This document shows, piece after piece, positions 26,557 through 34,028 of a stretch of DNA of 64,000 bases. How positions within the stretch are numbered: position 1 is the first letter of the stretch; each line of letters begins with the position of its first letter. The stretch is from Bradyrhizobium sp. CCBAU 051011 (GTDB taxonomy: Bacteria > Pseudomonadota > Alphaproteobacteria > Rhizobiales > Xanthobacteraceae): positions 3,390,501 to 3,454,500 of the forward strand of contig NZ_CP022222.1 in assembly GCF_009930815.1 (NCBI RefSeq), written 5' to 3'. A model generated the notes under the pieces. The model was not told the origin of the DNA, did not search any database, and saw nothing but the letters and a program-made list of their open reading frames with translations. A program made the position numbers and the translations under genes.

Positions 26557-27726
26557 ATGCCAGGCAGTGAAGTTTTAGATGCCGACGGCAGTCGGCAAAC
26601 ATTTCATGTCACATATTACGGTGATAACCCTGACGATCACTCCTTGGACGTGGAAGCGCTAGCTCCGGCGCTGCTGGGGTTTGATCGTCTCGTTCGGGAG
26701 TCCAATGCGGTCCTAAACGGCGACAGGGCGCGAGTCAGGGTGCTTGTCACCTCCGACTTCGAGCACAAGTGCTTCAATATCAACTTCGAGGTGGTGCAGC
26801 AGGTCTTTGAGAAGGTGAAGACCTTCTTTCAAGACGACCGCGTCAAAACTGCGAAGGACGTGCTGCAAACCATTGGGGTGATCAGGAGTGCGGGCGTCGG
26901 TTCGCTGCTCGATTATTTGAAGTGGAAGAAAGGCAACAAAGTCGAGAAGGTCGAAAAAGTCGAGAAGGAAGCAACACCGGTCGAAGACGCATCGGGAAAC
27001 TCGACAACTACACCGTCTCAGCACGTCACCATTCAGATCATCGGTGGTGAGGGTAACACCATCAACATTCATCCCGATGTCATCAAGCTTGCTGAAAGTT
27101 CACGCGTCCTCGATGCGGTGAAAGAAACCTTCACGCCGATCGAGATGAACGAGGCAAATCGGGTCGAGTTCCGCGAGAACGATCAGCCGGTAATGTTGAT
27201 CGAGAAGTCAGACGTGCGCGAGATCGTGTTGGCGGCAGACACGCCTGACGCGGTCAAGGAAAGCAAGACTGAGGTCCCTGCCAACATTGTCGCCACACTC
27301 TACGTCTATTCGCCGGTCTTCGACGAGAGAGCCAAGCGCTGGCGGTTCTTGTACAATCGCGACAAGCACATCTACGCAGACATTTCAGGGACATCGATCG
27401 GGGCTGATGCCATGAAGCGTGGTGGATCGTTCGTGAACGATCGATATCGCGTGAGGATGGAGGTGACGCCTCCGGCGACCGACGACAAAGAAGCCCACTA
27501 CAAGATCATCGAGGTTTTGGAGTTCACTCCGGCGCCGCAACAGGGGAACCTTGCACTGCCAGCGCCGCGAAATGTCAAGGAACCCAGAATTGCGAAAGCG
27601 CCGCCGAAGAAGGCAAGTGTGAAGAAGGCAAAGGCAAAGAAGGCAAAAGCAAAGAAGGCGCAAGTGAAAAAGGCGCAGGTGAAGAAGGCAAAAGCGAAGA
27701 AGGTGAAGAAACAAACTATCACTTGA
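26557..27726 (+). CDS. 389-aa island protein with a histone H1-like lysine tail
   Basis: The N-terminal part (FHVTYYGDNPDDHSLDVEALAPALLGFDRLV, then VRVLVTSDFEHKCFNINFEVV) forms a mixed alpha/beta domain I cannot name. Residues about 128-140 are a charged spacer (KVEKVEKVEKE). A middle beta-rich part (NIVATLYVYSPVFDERAKRWRFLYN) follows. The last 45 or so residues are almost only Lys, Ala and Val in KKA/KKV steps, encoded by near-repeats of AAGAAGGCAAAAGC. Such tails bind DNA non-specifically in H1-like proteins. GGGCGGGGA precedes the ATG. It is the only rightward gene in this half of the island, so probably separately controlled cargo. Confidence 0.7.
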   Translation: MPGSEVLDADGSRQTFHVTYYGDNPDDHSLDVEALAPALLGFDRLVRESNAVLNGDRARVRVLVTSDFEHKCFNINFEVVQQVFEKVKTFFQDDRVKTAKDVLQTIGVIRSAGVGSLLDYLKWKKGNKVEKVEKVEKEATPVEDASGNSTTTPSQHVTIQIIGGEGNTINIHPDVIKLAESSRVLDAVKETFTPIEMNEANRVEFRENDQPVMLIEKSDVREIVLAADTPDAVKESKTEVPANIVATLYVYSPVFDERAKRWRFLYNRDKHIYADISGTSIGADAMKRGGSFVNDRYRVRMEVTPPATDDKEAHYKIIEVLEFTPAPQQGNLALPAPRNVKEPRIAKAPPKKASVKKAKAKKAKAKKAQVKKAQVKKAKAKKVKKQTIT

Positions 27727-27755
27727 ATAGAAGGTAGTCCGGTTACGGCTCGCGA

Positions 27756-28232
27756 TCACACCTTCTTCAGGTACTGGAGCGCCGGAAGGCCCGAGTCGTG
27801 GTCCGTAATGGCAACGGGGGAGGACGATATGGTCGCGGCTGCGACCTTTTTAGAAGGCTCGTTCTCAATGTTGACGATCGCCTCGACGTAAAACGAGGGA
27901 ACGCCGTTTCGTGCGAGGCCGTTCTTCATCTCCGCAATCGCGGCCTCGGTAATGCTCTTGGCGTGCCCCTTGCCGCGGTGTGCTTTCGCCACGGCCACAC
28001 CGGCTTGGTAGCACGGAAGGCCATTTAAGGGCTCGGTCGAGACCATCATTGCGAGTGCGATTACTTTGCGGCCGTCGAGCCGGGCATAGGTCAGCCTGAG
28101 CGTGCCGGCGGGCCTGTCGAGATGCACGACGAGAGTCGGGTCTAGTTCGCCGGGACGTAAATCGATATCGCCGTCGCGCAAAGCCCGCTGAAACTTGGTG
28201 AGCGCGTCGAAGGGGTCCGTCATTCTTGCCAA
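27756..28232 (-). CDS. GNAT-like acetyltransferase, island-encoded
   Basis: A 158-aa protein whose centre, AGVAVAKAHRGKGHAKSITEAAIAEM, matches GNAT motif A (the acetyl-CoA pyrophosphate loop R-G-K-G-x-A). The flanking strands (VIALAMMVSTEP before, SFYVEAIVNIENEPS after) fit the fold. Substrate unknown; phage-type GNATs can modify DNA, proteins or metabolites. A TTG start at 28232 has GAGAG 5 nt before it; the ATG at 28223 is the alternative. It converges on the Lys-tailed protein. Confidence 0.65.
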   Translation of the reverse strand: MARMTDPFDALTKFQRALRDGDIDLRPGELDPTLVVHLDRPAGTLRLTYARLDGRKVIALAMMVSTEPLNGLPCYQAGVAVAKAHRGKGHAKSITEAAIAEMKNGLARNGVPSFYVEAIVNIENEPSKKVAAATISSSPVAITDHDSGLPALQYLKKV

Positions 28233-28302
28233 GGCAGTCTCTCTCGGTTTGCGTTGGGTGTGGCCCGCTACTACTATTCAAGGCTAGGTCGCGCAAGTGG
28301 CT

Positions 28303-29253
28303 TCACAGTCTCTCCCGAATGATCAGTCTTTTCTTATGCGGTTTAGGCCTAGGGGGTAACAAACTACACAACTCCCCCACTTCCTGATCGCACGCCACGT
28401 CAGCACTGGCCCAATTGATCACCGGTTCAACATCAATACAGTCCCAGTGTGCGATGCGTTCAAACTGCTTTTTGAAAGCCCCAGCAAAGCCCGACGCGTG
28501 ATCGAGCCGATAACGCCTGACGTGTGCGCGTATGCGCCTTTCGATCGGTATCATCGAGTGTGGCCGATGCGATTTTATCGATCTTTGAATAATCTTCTCC
28601 AGCATTAGCCCAATATCCTTTGCGGTGAGGTGTTTGGCGACAAATGCGACCGGGTCTATGTCCATTACATCGCTCGGTGCGTCGATTTCCGCGGCTTGAA
28701 CGGCCCGTTTTCGCTCTAGCCTGATCTCGAAATGGATTGCGTCGCATTCGCCCGTCACTTTGGAGTGGTCGGCGATGTAGAACGCGGTGTTCTTCTGCGG
28801 TCTCGACTTCCGGCCTGCGACCCCAATCGAATAGATGGTGCCTTTTTCGTTGTGCATATCGTCGGCGCCCCTGCGGTGCCTTAAGTGAAGGAGCTTTCTG
28901 AACACCTCGATCACTTCGTCACGCGCCCAGTCGGGAGCAATGTCGATCACGTCGATGGCCAAGTGCAGTCGATAGATCGAGAGCCGTCGATACTGTGAGT
29001 ACCATTGCAGGAGTTCGATGCAGCGGCGTGACGGCTGGTTGATCGCGAGCAAGTAGAACCAAACGGTCTCGGGATCGTTTTTGTCGTGCACCTCGTTCGG
29101 AATTATCGAGCCCGAGTTCTTGACGATTGCGCGAAGCAGTGGAGCAGGAAATGGTCGCCGCGACGACACTTCAATTGTGTCAACATACGGAGCAACAAGC
29201 GCAATCGCCTCGGGCTTGTGGGCGAAGGCGCTTTCTCCTATCGTCGCGTGCAT
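28303..29253 (-). CDS. Possible replication initiator-like protein, 316 aa
   Basis: Begins MHATIGESAFAHKPEAIALV. Residues around 100-125 read YSQYRRLSIYRLHLAIDVID, which recalls the strand carrying the first conserved motif in some plasmid and phage Rep proteins; then WARDEVIEVFRKLLHLRHRRG and FYIADHSKVTGECDAIHFEIRLERKRAV resemble the later Rep_trans-like strands. The pattern is suggestive only. ATG 29253 replaces a longer frame whose first 30 residues look non-coding. It sits between the GNAT-like gene and the excisionase-like gene, where replication genes are common in satellites. Alternative: a phage protein of unknown type. Confidence 0.45.
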   Translation of the reverse strand: MHATIGESAFAHKPEAIALVAPYVDTIEVSSRRPFPAPLLRAIVKNSGSIIPNEVHDKNDPETVWFYLLAINQPSRRCIELLQWYSQYRRLSIYRLHLAIDVIDIAPDWARDEVIEVFRKLLHLRHRRGADDMHNEKGTIYSIGVAGRKSRPQKNTAFYIADHSKVTGECDAIHFEIRLERKRAVQAAEIDAPSDVMDIDPVAFVAKHLTAKDIGLMLEKIIQRSIKSHRPHSMIPIERRIRAHVRRYRLDHASGFAGAFKKQFERIAHWDCIDVEPVINWASADVACDQEVGELCSLLPPRPKPHKKRLIIRERL

Positions 29254-29335
29254 GGGCCGTCGCCTTTCGGTGATTGGTTCTTCATGAGCAGAGCCTTTGA
29301 GCGGGTTTCGTTCGTGACGTTGAGCGCACAACCAT

Positions 29336-29368
29336 GACCCCACACTGTTCCGACAACGGTGTGGGGTC
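29336..29368. terminator. Hairpin between the HTH and Rep-like genes
   Basis: GACCCCACAC (29336-29345) pairs perfectly with GTGTGGGGTC (29359-29368). It starts just beyond the stop of the leftward HTH gene and 80 bp before the next leftward start. The minus strand lacks a clear T-run; the plus strand has TTGCGTTTT. Confidence 0.55.
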
Positions 29369-29376
29369 TTGCGTTT

Positions 29377-29631
29377 TCATGGCGCGCTACGCTTCGCGTA
29401 TTTCTCAACAAGCGCTTCGAGGTCGCTCGTTCGGAAGAACAGCTTGCCGCGGCGGCGCGGCTGCGCGCTAGGATTTAAGAACACGGGCTCAAGTTCGCCG
29501 GCTTTCATCAAGCGACGAAGGTGCGAGGCCGATATGCCGCCAAGCATCGCGCACGTCTGTTTGCGTGAGACGAGGAGCGGTGCAGGCCGCGCTGCGTTTT
29601 GTTTGAAATCGACAGAGATAACGTCCGACAT
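29377..29631 (-). CDS. Excisionase/AlpA-like MerR-type HTH protein
   Basis: An 84-aa protein with one winged HTH: LLVSRKQTCAMLGGISASHLRRLMKAGEL, then a wing with basic residues (PRRRGKLFFRTSDLEALVEKY). This is the DNA-binding helix_turn_helix_17 pattern of AlpA-like activators and Xis proteins. Next to an integrase, it would be expected to direct excision or activate integrase expression. Confidence 0.8.
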   Translation of the reverse strand: MSDVISVDFKQNAARPAPLLVSRKQTCAMLGGISASHLRRLMKAGELEPVFLNPSAQPRRRGKLFFRTSDLEALVEKYAKRSAP

Positions 29632-29943
29632 GACTAATCCAATCGCTATCGGCTCGCTGTTCAGCGAGCGCGGTTTGCGATGTGGATCAGGACCCTATTG
29701 CCAGATCAGACGACAGAGCGCCCACGACGAGGCCTCTGATGCATTCCCCGGGACTACATCCCGCCCGGTCCGACGTGCGAAACGCCCGGTGCCGAAACGA
29801 TGACAAAACGTCGGGGCGCCGTCAATCCTAATGACGCTCGTTGACGCCCCGCTAGGGAGCGGGATGGAGTACGGTGCCCTGCGGCCCTGTACATTGCCCC
29901 CAACAACGCCCCAAAACGCATGGAGCGCGCTCTGCTCGCGTTT
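29632..29943. other. Gene-poor stretch between HTH and integrase genes
   Basis: 312 bp with no ORF on either strand that looks protein-like. It contains a GACGCC/GGCGTC-bearing inverted segment (around 29820-29860) and would include the promoter for the HTH gene. Binding sites for Int or Xis could be here; none can be named. Confidence 0.3.
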
Positions 29944-31239
29944 TCAGGCGCGTCGGGCCTGATCGAGGGCGACGACGTTTGACGCCCCCTTGGGCGATGT
30001 ACTCCGATCAGGGGGCAGTCCGACGACGCTCGCGATGTGTTGCGCGAGCCGAAGCAGGGCGTCGGCACGCTTCTCCTTGAACTTCGATCGAATGTAGGTG
30101 CGCTTAACTCCGGGCAGGGCGTGACCAATCACGACTTCGCCGGTTTGCATATCGACGCCGATGTCTTCAAGCCGGGTTCGGGCTGTGCGCCTCAGGTCGT
30201 GCAGGGTCCAGCGAGGGATCGGGTGCGGGAGAAGCTCCTCCAACTCAAGCTTGCGCTGACTAAACGAATTGAACGGCTTGTGCTCCCCTTTGTGCTCGAC
30301 GCCGAACACGTAGGGATTTCCCTTGATGCGGGGTAGGGTCTTGAGGATAGCGATGGCGAGGGGTGGGAGCTGCAAGACTTGGCCCGTGCCTTTCGCGTCA
30401 CCCCACTCCTCGCGGATGTACCAGGTGTCGCCGACGATCTCGGACCACTTTGCCGTCGTCAGGCACTGCCGGCGCTGCGCTGTCAACAGGAGCAGTCGGA
30501 CAAGGCCGCCGTAATGCCCTCCCATCTTGGTCGCGGCCTGCCACACTAGCCGGAGTTCGTCGTCATCAAGGACGCGCTCGCGACCGCCGCCCCGCCGTTT
30601 GTTCTTGCCCCGGCGCTTGGGTCGATATCGGAGCGGGCTTTCGTAATTGTCGAGGATCTCCTCGTCCTCGACCCACATCATGACCGAGCGGATCAGGGCA
30701 AAAACGATGTCAGCCTGGCGCACGCCATTGTCCCTGCGCATGTTGCGCCGCAACTGACCGGCGTCGCTCTTCTTGAGGTCAAGGAATACCTTTTTGCCGA
30801 GAGCCGGTACGACGTATCGCTTGAGACAGCGTTCGGTCTCTTTTGCGGTCCTGAAATTGACGACGACCTCGGCGAGGTACTTCGTGATCACGTCCTCGAA
30901 TGTCGCGTTGAACCACCAGGCCTGATCCTCCGATACGCCCGGGGTGCCCGGCTTGGGCCTGACGTGCTGCTCGGGGTCGAATTTCTGGGCGGCCTTGCGG
31001 GCTGCCTCGACGTTGAACTTGTCGGGGTCCCATCGGCCCAGCTTATGCGTGCGTGTTTTGCCGTTCGCTTTGTATCGAACTCGAAAGGTCTTTGCCCCGC
31101 CATATGACATGCGGAGAATGAGTTCCGTGCGAACGGTGTCGAACCAATCTTCTTGCGGCAACGTGAGCTTGTGACGCGCGATCCACGTGTCACTCAATCG
31201 CTGCTTTCTGTTCTCCTTCGGCCTTTTGGCTTTACTCAT
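29944..31239 (-). CDS. Tyrosine recombinase (phage-type integrase)
   Basis: A 431-aa integrase. The N-terminal part (RVRYKANGKTRTHKLGRWDPD) is the arm-binding DUF4102-like region, the SAM-like core-binding domain spans about 110-190, and the catalytic domain holds Arg in LLTAQRRQCL, the H-x-x-R box in WTLHDLRRTART, and VIGHALPGVKRTYIRS with the last His and the nucleophilic Tyr. It is transcribed away from the right att copy, which lies 195 bp from its start. It would catalyse exchange at the tRNA-His core. All catalytic residues appear intact. Confidence 0.92.
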   Translation of the reverse strand: MSKAKRPKENRKQRLSDTWIARHKLTLPQEDWFDTVRTELILRMSYGGAKTFRVRYKANGKTRTHKLGRWDPDKFNVEAARKAAQKFDPEQHVRPKPGTPGVSEDQAWWFNATFEDVITKYLAEVVVNFRTAKETERCLKRYVVPALGKKVFLDLKKSDAGQLRRNMRRDNGVRQADIVFALIRSVMMWVEDEEILDNYESPLRYRPKRRGKNKRRGGGRERVLDDDELRLVWQAATKMGGHYGGLVRLLLLTAQRRQCLTTAKWSEIVGDTWYIREEWGDAKGTGQVLQLPPLAIAILKTLPRIKGNPYVFGVEHKGEHKPFNSFSQRKLELEELLPHPIPRWTLHDLRRTARTRLEDIGVDMQTGEVVIGHALPGVKRTYIRSKFKEKRADALLRLAQHIASVVGLPPDRSTSPKGASNVVALDQARRA

Positions 31240-31433
31240 GTCGCGCCCCGATTGATCGATTTAGGTGCCGTTTGGGTGACGATCCTGCAGTGACGATCGC
31301 AACTCCCGATGCACCCCGATGATATCGGTTGAACGTCGAAAAATCGACTTAAGTTGTTGAATTTGTAAAGTTATTTGGCGTTGACATCCCCGATGGTTGT
31401 CATTGAACGCCGATGACGCGATCAGGGGCATGA

Positions 31434-31480
31434 CTGTGGAACAGGAGGTCGGTGGTTCGAGCCCACCCAACTGTACCAAC
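31434..31480 (+). repeat. attR: second copy of the tRNA-His 3' 47 bp
   Basis: Identical over 47 bp to 18781-18827. It contains only the anticodon-loop-to-CCA part, with unrelated sequence in place of the acceptor and D arms, so it is not a second tRNA gene. It marks the right end of the island. Confidence 0.92.
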
Positions 31481-31606
31481 AATTACGCCCCTGAATTTAC
31501 CGCTCGAAGTGCCGCGACACTTGTGCTGTGGCGCGTTGTCCACCCGTGCTTGCGAATCCTTAGTCGTTCACCCACAATTCCGCCAAACTTTGGCCTGGGG
31601 GATTTG

Positions 31607-31960
31607 ATGACGATTTTTCGAGCAGGGAATTCCCGGTTTGGATTGATGCTGGCCACCGCACTGTCGGCTTCGATCTGGTCCACCGCCGGTCACGCCTACA
31701 CCCCCGAGCAGCAGCAGGCCTGTACCGGCGATGCGTTCCGGCTGTGCAGTTCCGACATTCCCGATGTCGATCGCATCACCGTCTGCATGATCCGCAACAA
31801 GTCCCAGCTTTCGCCCCCGTGCCGGGCGCATTTCAGGGCCGGCCCCGAGCCGAGTGAAGTTTCGACGAGACCCGCGGGCCGGCCGACGGTCATCCGGCCG
31901 GCCGCCCCACGCAAGGCCGCGGCCGCCAAGCCGCGCAAGAAGCCCAAAAAAAACCGGTGA
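31607..31960 (+). CDS. Small exported Cys-containing protein of unknown function
   Basis: A 117-aa protein with a signal peptide (SRFGLMLATALSASIWSTAGHA), then a short domain with four cysteines in two pairs (ACTGDAFRLCSSDIPDVDRI, TVCMIRNKSQLSPPCRAHF), and a Pro/Ala/Lys-rich basic tail ending KKPKKNR. The cysteines could form two disulfides in the periplasm. ATG 31607 has GGGGGA upstream; the open frame before it reaches into the island and is not coding. It is the first host gene after the island. Confidence 0.7.
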   Translation: MTIFRAGNSRFGLMLATALSASIWSTAGHAYTPEQQQACTGDAFRLCSSDIPDVDRITVCMIRNKSQLSPPCRAHFRAGPEPSEVSTRPAGRPTVIRPAAPRKAAAAKPRKKPKKNR

Positions 31961-32061
31961 CCTGACACCGGCGCACGATTTCAAGACCTCCGTAACGACA
32001 GCTTGAGACTTGCCGGCGGCTGTTCCAATGAACATCTCCCCGGATACGAGGAGAGGGTTCG

Positions 32062-32391
32062 TTGAGTAAGCATCAAAAGGAGCTCGACCGGCATTTTGCC
32101 TGGTTCGAGAAGAAGCTGCCGCGCGGGCCGGCGAAGTTCGTCGGCTGGGTGCGCAAGCCGTCGTCGTTCTATGTCCGGATTCCGCTCGCGATACTGTTGG
32201 TCGCCGGCGGCTTTCTCAGCTTCCTGCCGGTGCTCGGACTCTGGATGCTGCCGCTCGGACTCCTTTTGTTCGCGCAGGATGTGCCGCCGCTGCAGAAGCC
32301 GTTGGCGCAGGGGCTCGGATGGATCGAACGCAAATGGTTGGAGCGTCAGCGCGCAAAGCTCGAACGCGAGCGCGCCAAAAGCGTGCAGTGA
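32062..32391 (+). CDS. Small inner-membrane protein of unknown function
   Basis: A 109-aa protein with a polar N terminus (KHQKELDRHFAWFEKKLPRG), one or two hydrophobic helices at about 40-72 (YVRIPLAILLVAGGFLSFLP, LWMLPLGLLLF), a short QDVPPLQKPLA link, and a basic C-terminal helix (WLERQRAKLERERAK). It uses a TTG start with GAGGAGAGGG before it. Similar proteins are common in Bradyrhizobium without known function. Confidence 0.7.
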   Translation: MSKHQKELDRHFAWFEKKLPRGPAKFVGWVRKPSSFYVRIPLAILLVAGGFLSFLPVLGLWMLPLGLLLFAQDVPPLQKPLAQGLGWIERKWLERQRAKLERERAKSVQ

Positions 32392-32578
32392 GCGGTCAAG
32401 GCACTCTGCAAGGCCTCCAACCGAATCCGTTTTCGGGTAACCGGAGTTGCACGGTGTGACTCAAAAACCAGCCTTATTGGCAATTAAGTGGCTTCATCGC
32501 GGCGATCGATAAATTTTTCTTTCACGAATCAGCGCGCTGATTCATTTTCGGCTTCTGGGGTCAACTGGAGGCCAAGGT

Positions 32579-33259
32579 ATGAACGTAATTGTTTTCGCAT
32601 CACGTAAGGGAGGCTCGGGAAAAAGTACCCTGGCTGCTCACCTCGCTGCCCATGTTCACAAGGCAACGAAGCCCATTTTGCTTGTCGACGCCGATCCGCA
32701 GGGCTCGCTTACTCTCTGGCACAAATTGCGCGGCACCAACGAACCGCCGATCAAGGCCGCGGTGAATTCCGTCAGCGGCATCGTTGCTGCCGCCAAGCGC
32801 GACGGCATCGAATGGGTATTCATCGACACGCCGCCAAACCTGTCGGCTGTCGTCGACGACGCGATCCGCAATGCGACGATGGTGATCATTCCGGCGCGGC
32901 CCGGCGTGTTCGACGTCAACGCGGTGCAGGAAACCATTCAGACGTGCCGCTCGGGGCGCAAGCCTTATGCGGTCGTGATCAACGGTGCACCCGCCGAACG
33001 CGACGGCGTCGAGAGCCGCATCGTCACCATCGCGCGCGAAGCGCTGGCGAAATTCCGCGCACCGGTGTGGAGCGGCCAGATCACCAACCGCGCCGATCTG
33101 TTGATGGCGCTGAGCCAGGGCGAAGGCGCCCGCGAATATTACGCGGAAGGCCGTGCTGCGGCCGAGATCTCCAGGCTGTGGGGCGCGATCGAGCGCTCGA
33201 TCAAGGCGATCCGCGGAACGGCGTCGGCTTCGGGCGCCATGCACAAGCAGGCGGCGTAA
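32579..33259 (+). CDS. ParA/MinD-family P-loop ATPase
   Basis: A 226-aa protein with the deviant Walker A KGGSGKST (residues 10-17, with both signature lysines), Walker A' VDADPQGSL and Walker B FIDTPPN. These are the features of the ParA partitioning family, which positions DNA or protein cargo by ATP-driven dimerisation. There is no ParB gene beside it, so it is an orphan ParA that may place a cellular structure rather than a replicon. Two terminators follow directly. Confidence 0.88.
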   Translation: MNVIVFASRKGGSGKSTLAAHLAAHVHKATKPILLVDADPQGSLTLWHKLRGTNEPPIKAAVNSVSGIVAAAKRDGIEWVFIDTPPNLSAVVDDAIRNATMVIIPARPGVFDVNAVQETIQTCRSGRKPYAVVINGAPAERDGVESRIVTIAREALAKFRAPVWSGQITNRADLLMALSQGEGAREYYAEGRAAAEISRLWGAIERSIKAIRGTASASGAMHKQAA

Positions 33260-33314
33260 CAACGCCGCTTTCTTTTCTGACTGACAAAGACGCGCGGCGC
33301 TCCGCGCGTTTTTC
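33251..33314 (+). terminator. Tandem terminators after the parA-like gene
   Basis: GCGGCGT (33251-33257, overlapping the stop codon) pairs with ACGCCGC (33262-33268) followed by TTTCTTTTC. A second hairpin, ACGCGCGG (33290-33297) with CCGCGCGT (33302-33309), ends in TTTTTC. Confidence 0.8.
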
Positions 33315-33343
33315 TTTTGTAGGGAGTGTGAAATTGTTTTCCG

Positions 33344-33455
33344 CGTCATTGCGAGCGAAGCGAAGCAATCCATCTTTCCTCTGGGGGAAAGATGGATTGC
33401 TTCGTCGCTTCGCTCCCTTGCGCAAAACGCTTCGCGTTTGTCGCAGGCAATGACG
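33344..33455. repeat. Palindromic repeat, CGTCATTGCGAGCGAAGCGAAG family
   Basis: The sequence begins CGTCATTGCGAGCGAAGCGA and ends GCAGGCAATGACG, with a long inner palindrome AAGCAATCCATCTTTC/GAAAGATGGATTGCTT around CTCTGGGG. This is a common intergenic palindrome of Bradyrhizobium and relatives. Confidence 0.85.
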
Positions 33456-33472
33456 GTGAGAGCGAACGCGCC

Positions 33473-33607
33473 TTACGCCACCATCAGCACGTAGAACACG
33501 ACGACCGGCGACAGCGTCAGGATCACCGACCAGATGCCGACGGCCCACACGATGTCCTCGGTCGAAAAACCCTGTTGATCAGAAAAGCTATTGTTTTCGA
33601 AATGCAC
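33473..33607 (-). CDS. 44-aa single-span membrane protein
   Basis: A GTG start at 33607 gives a protein with a polar head (HFENNSFSDQQGFSTEDI) and one hydrophobic helix, VWAVGIWSVILTLSPVVVFY, ending LMVA. The ordered head-plus-helix layout in an otherwise empty region supports it. Function unknown. It is not preceded by a clear Shine-Dalgarno sequence, so the exact start is uncertain. Confidence 0.5.
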   Translation of the reverse strand: MHFENNSFSDQQGFSTEDIVWAVGIWSVILTLSPVVVFYVLMVA

Positions 33608-33837
33608 GACGCGCCCCCGCGTTCCTTGTTGCTCCTCTTCTCCCGATACGCGATCGGCTTTAAAAACCTGGTTTCGATTTCGCTTGCATTTGACCGCACC
33701 TGCTACCCGCGATTAACCACCGCCACATCTGGTTAACATTCCCTGATCGCACGGCGTCAAAGTCGAGCGAAGCCGCGCGCGCGACGTTAAAATTTTACGC
33801 GTATCAGTCCTCTCAGAAAAACATTGGGGGAATAGCG

Positions 33838-33978
33838 ATGACCGTTCACGGCAAGAAATTTGCCATCGGCGAGTACGCCCAGTGCATGCATGACGTTCTC
33901 CTGGTCTCGTCATTCGCGATCTGGGCGATGCTGCTCGGCTTCACGCCTGTCATGACCTATCGCCTGCTGGTGAGCTAA
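33838..33978 (+). CDS. 46-aa single-span membrane protein
   Basis: ATG 33838 follows GGGGGAA at good spacing. The product reads MTVHGKKFAIGEYAQCMHDV, then a hydrophobic helix with LLVSSFAIWAMLLGF, and ends RLLVS. It is opposite in orientation to the 44-aa membrane gene. Function unknown. Confidence 0.6.
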   Translation: MTVHGKKFAIGEYAQCMHDVLLVSSFAIWAMLLGFTPVMTYRLLVS

Positions 33979-34028
33979 ATCCATTTCTCCCTCTCGCCAT
34001 CGCAGCGAGAGGGAGCCGATCGCATCCG

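Larger units (their letters stand above)
18781..31480. mobile_element. tRNA-His integrated genomic island / phage-satellite-like element, about 12.7 kb
   Basis: Bounded by the 47-bp direct repeats and carrying, next to the right end, a tyrosine integrase and an excisionase-like HTH protein. From left to right: GHKL ATPase and small partner (-), 118-aa unknown (+), a five-gene terminase operon (-), 134-aa unknown (-), 389-aa Lys-tailed protein (+), GNAT-like (-), possible replication initiator (-), HTH (-), integrase (-). There is a complete terminase large subunit but no portal, protease, capsid, tail, lysis or conjugation gene. Several intergenic stretches are more AT-rich than host DNA. It could be a satellite packaged by a helper phage, or a prophage that lost its structural genes. 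Confidence 0.88.

Noticed and set aside
18781..31480. Complete prophage
   Set aside because: No portal, capsid, tail or lysis gene was found in any frame, so only 'satellite-like or remnant' is supportable.
31430..31482. A second tRNA-His gene
   Set aside because: Only the 3' 47 bp are present, without acceptor 5' strand or D arm; it is the right att copy.
31261..31482. 73-aa minus-strand frame over the right att repeat
   Set aside because: It is the antisense of the tRNA 3' part; the same 'VQLGGLEPPTSCS' string appears opposite the intact tRNA-His, a well-known spurious call.
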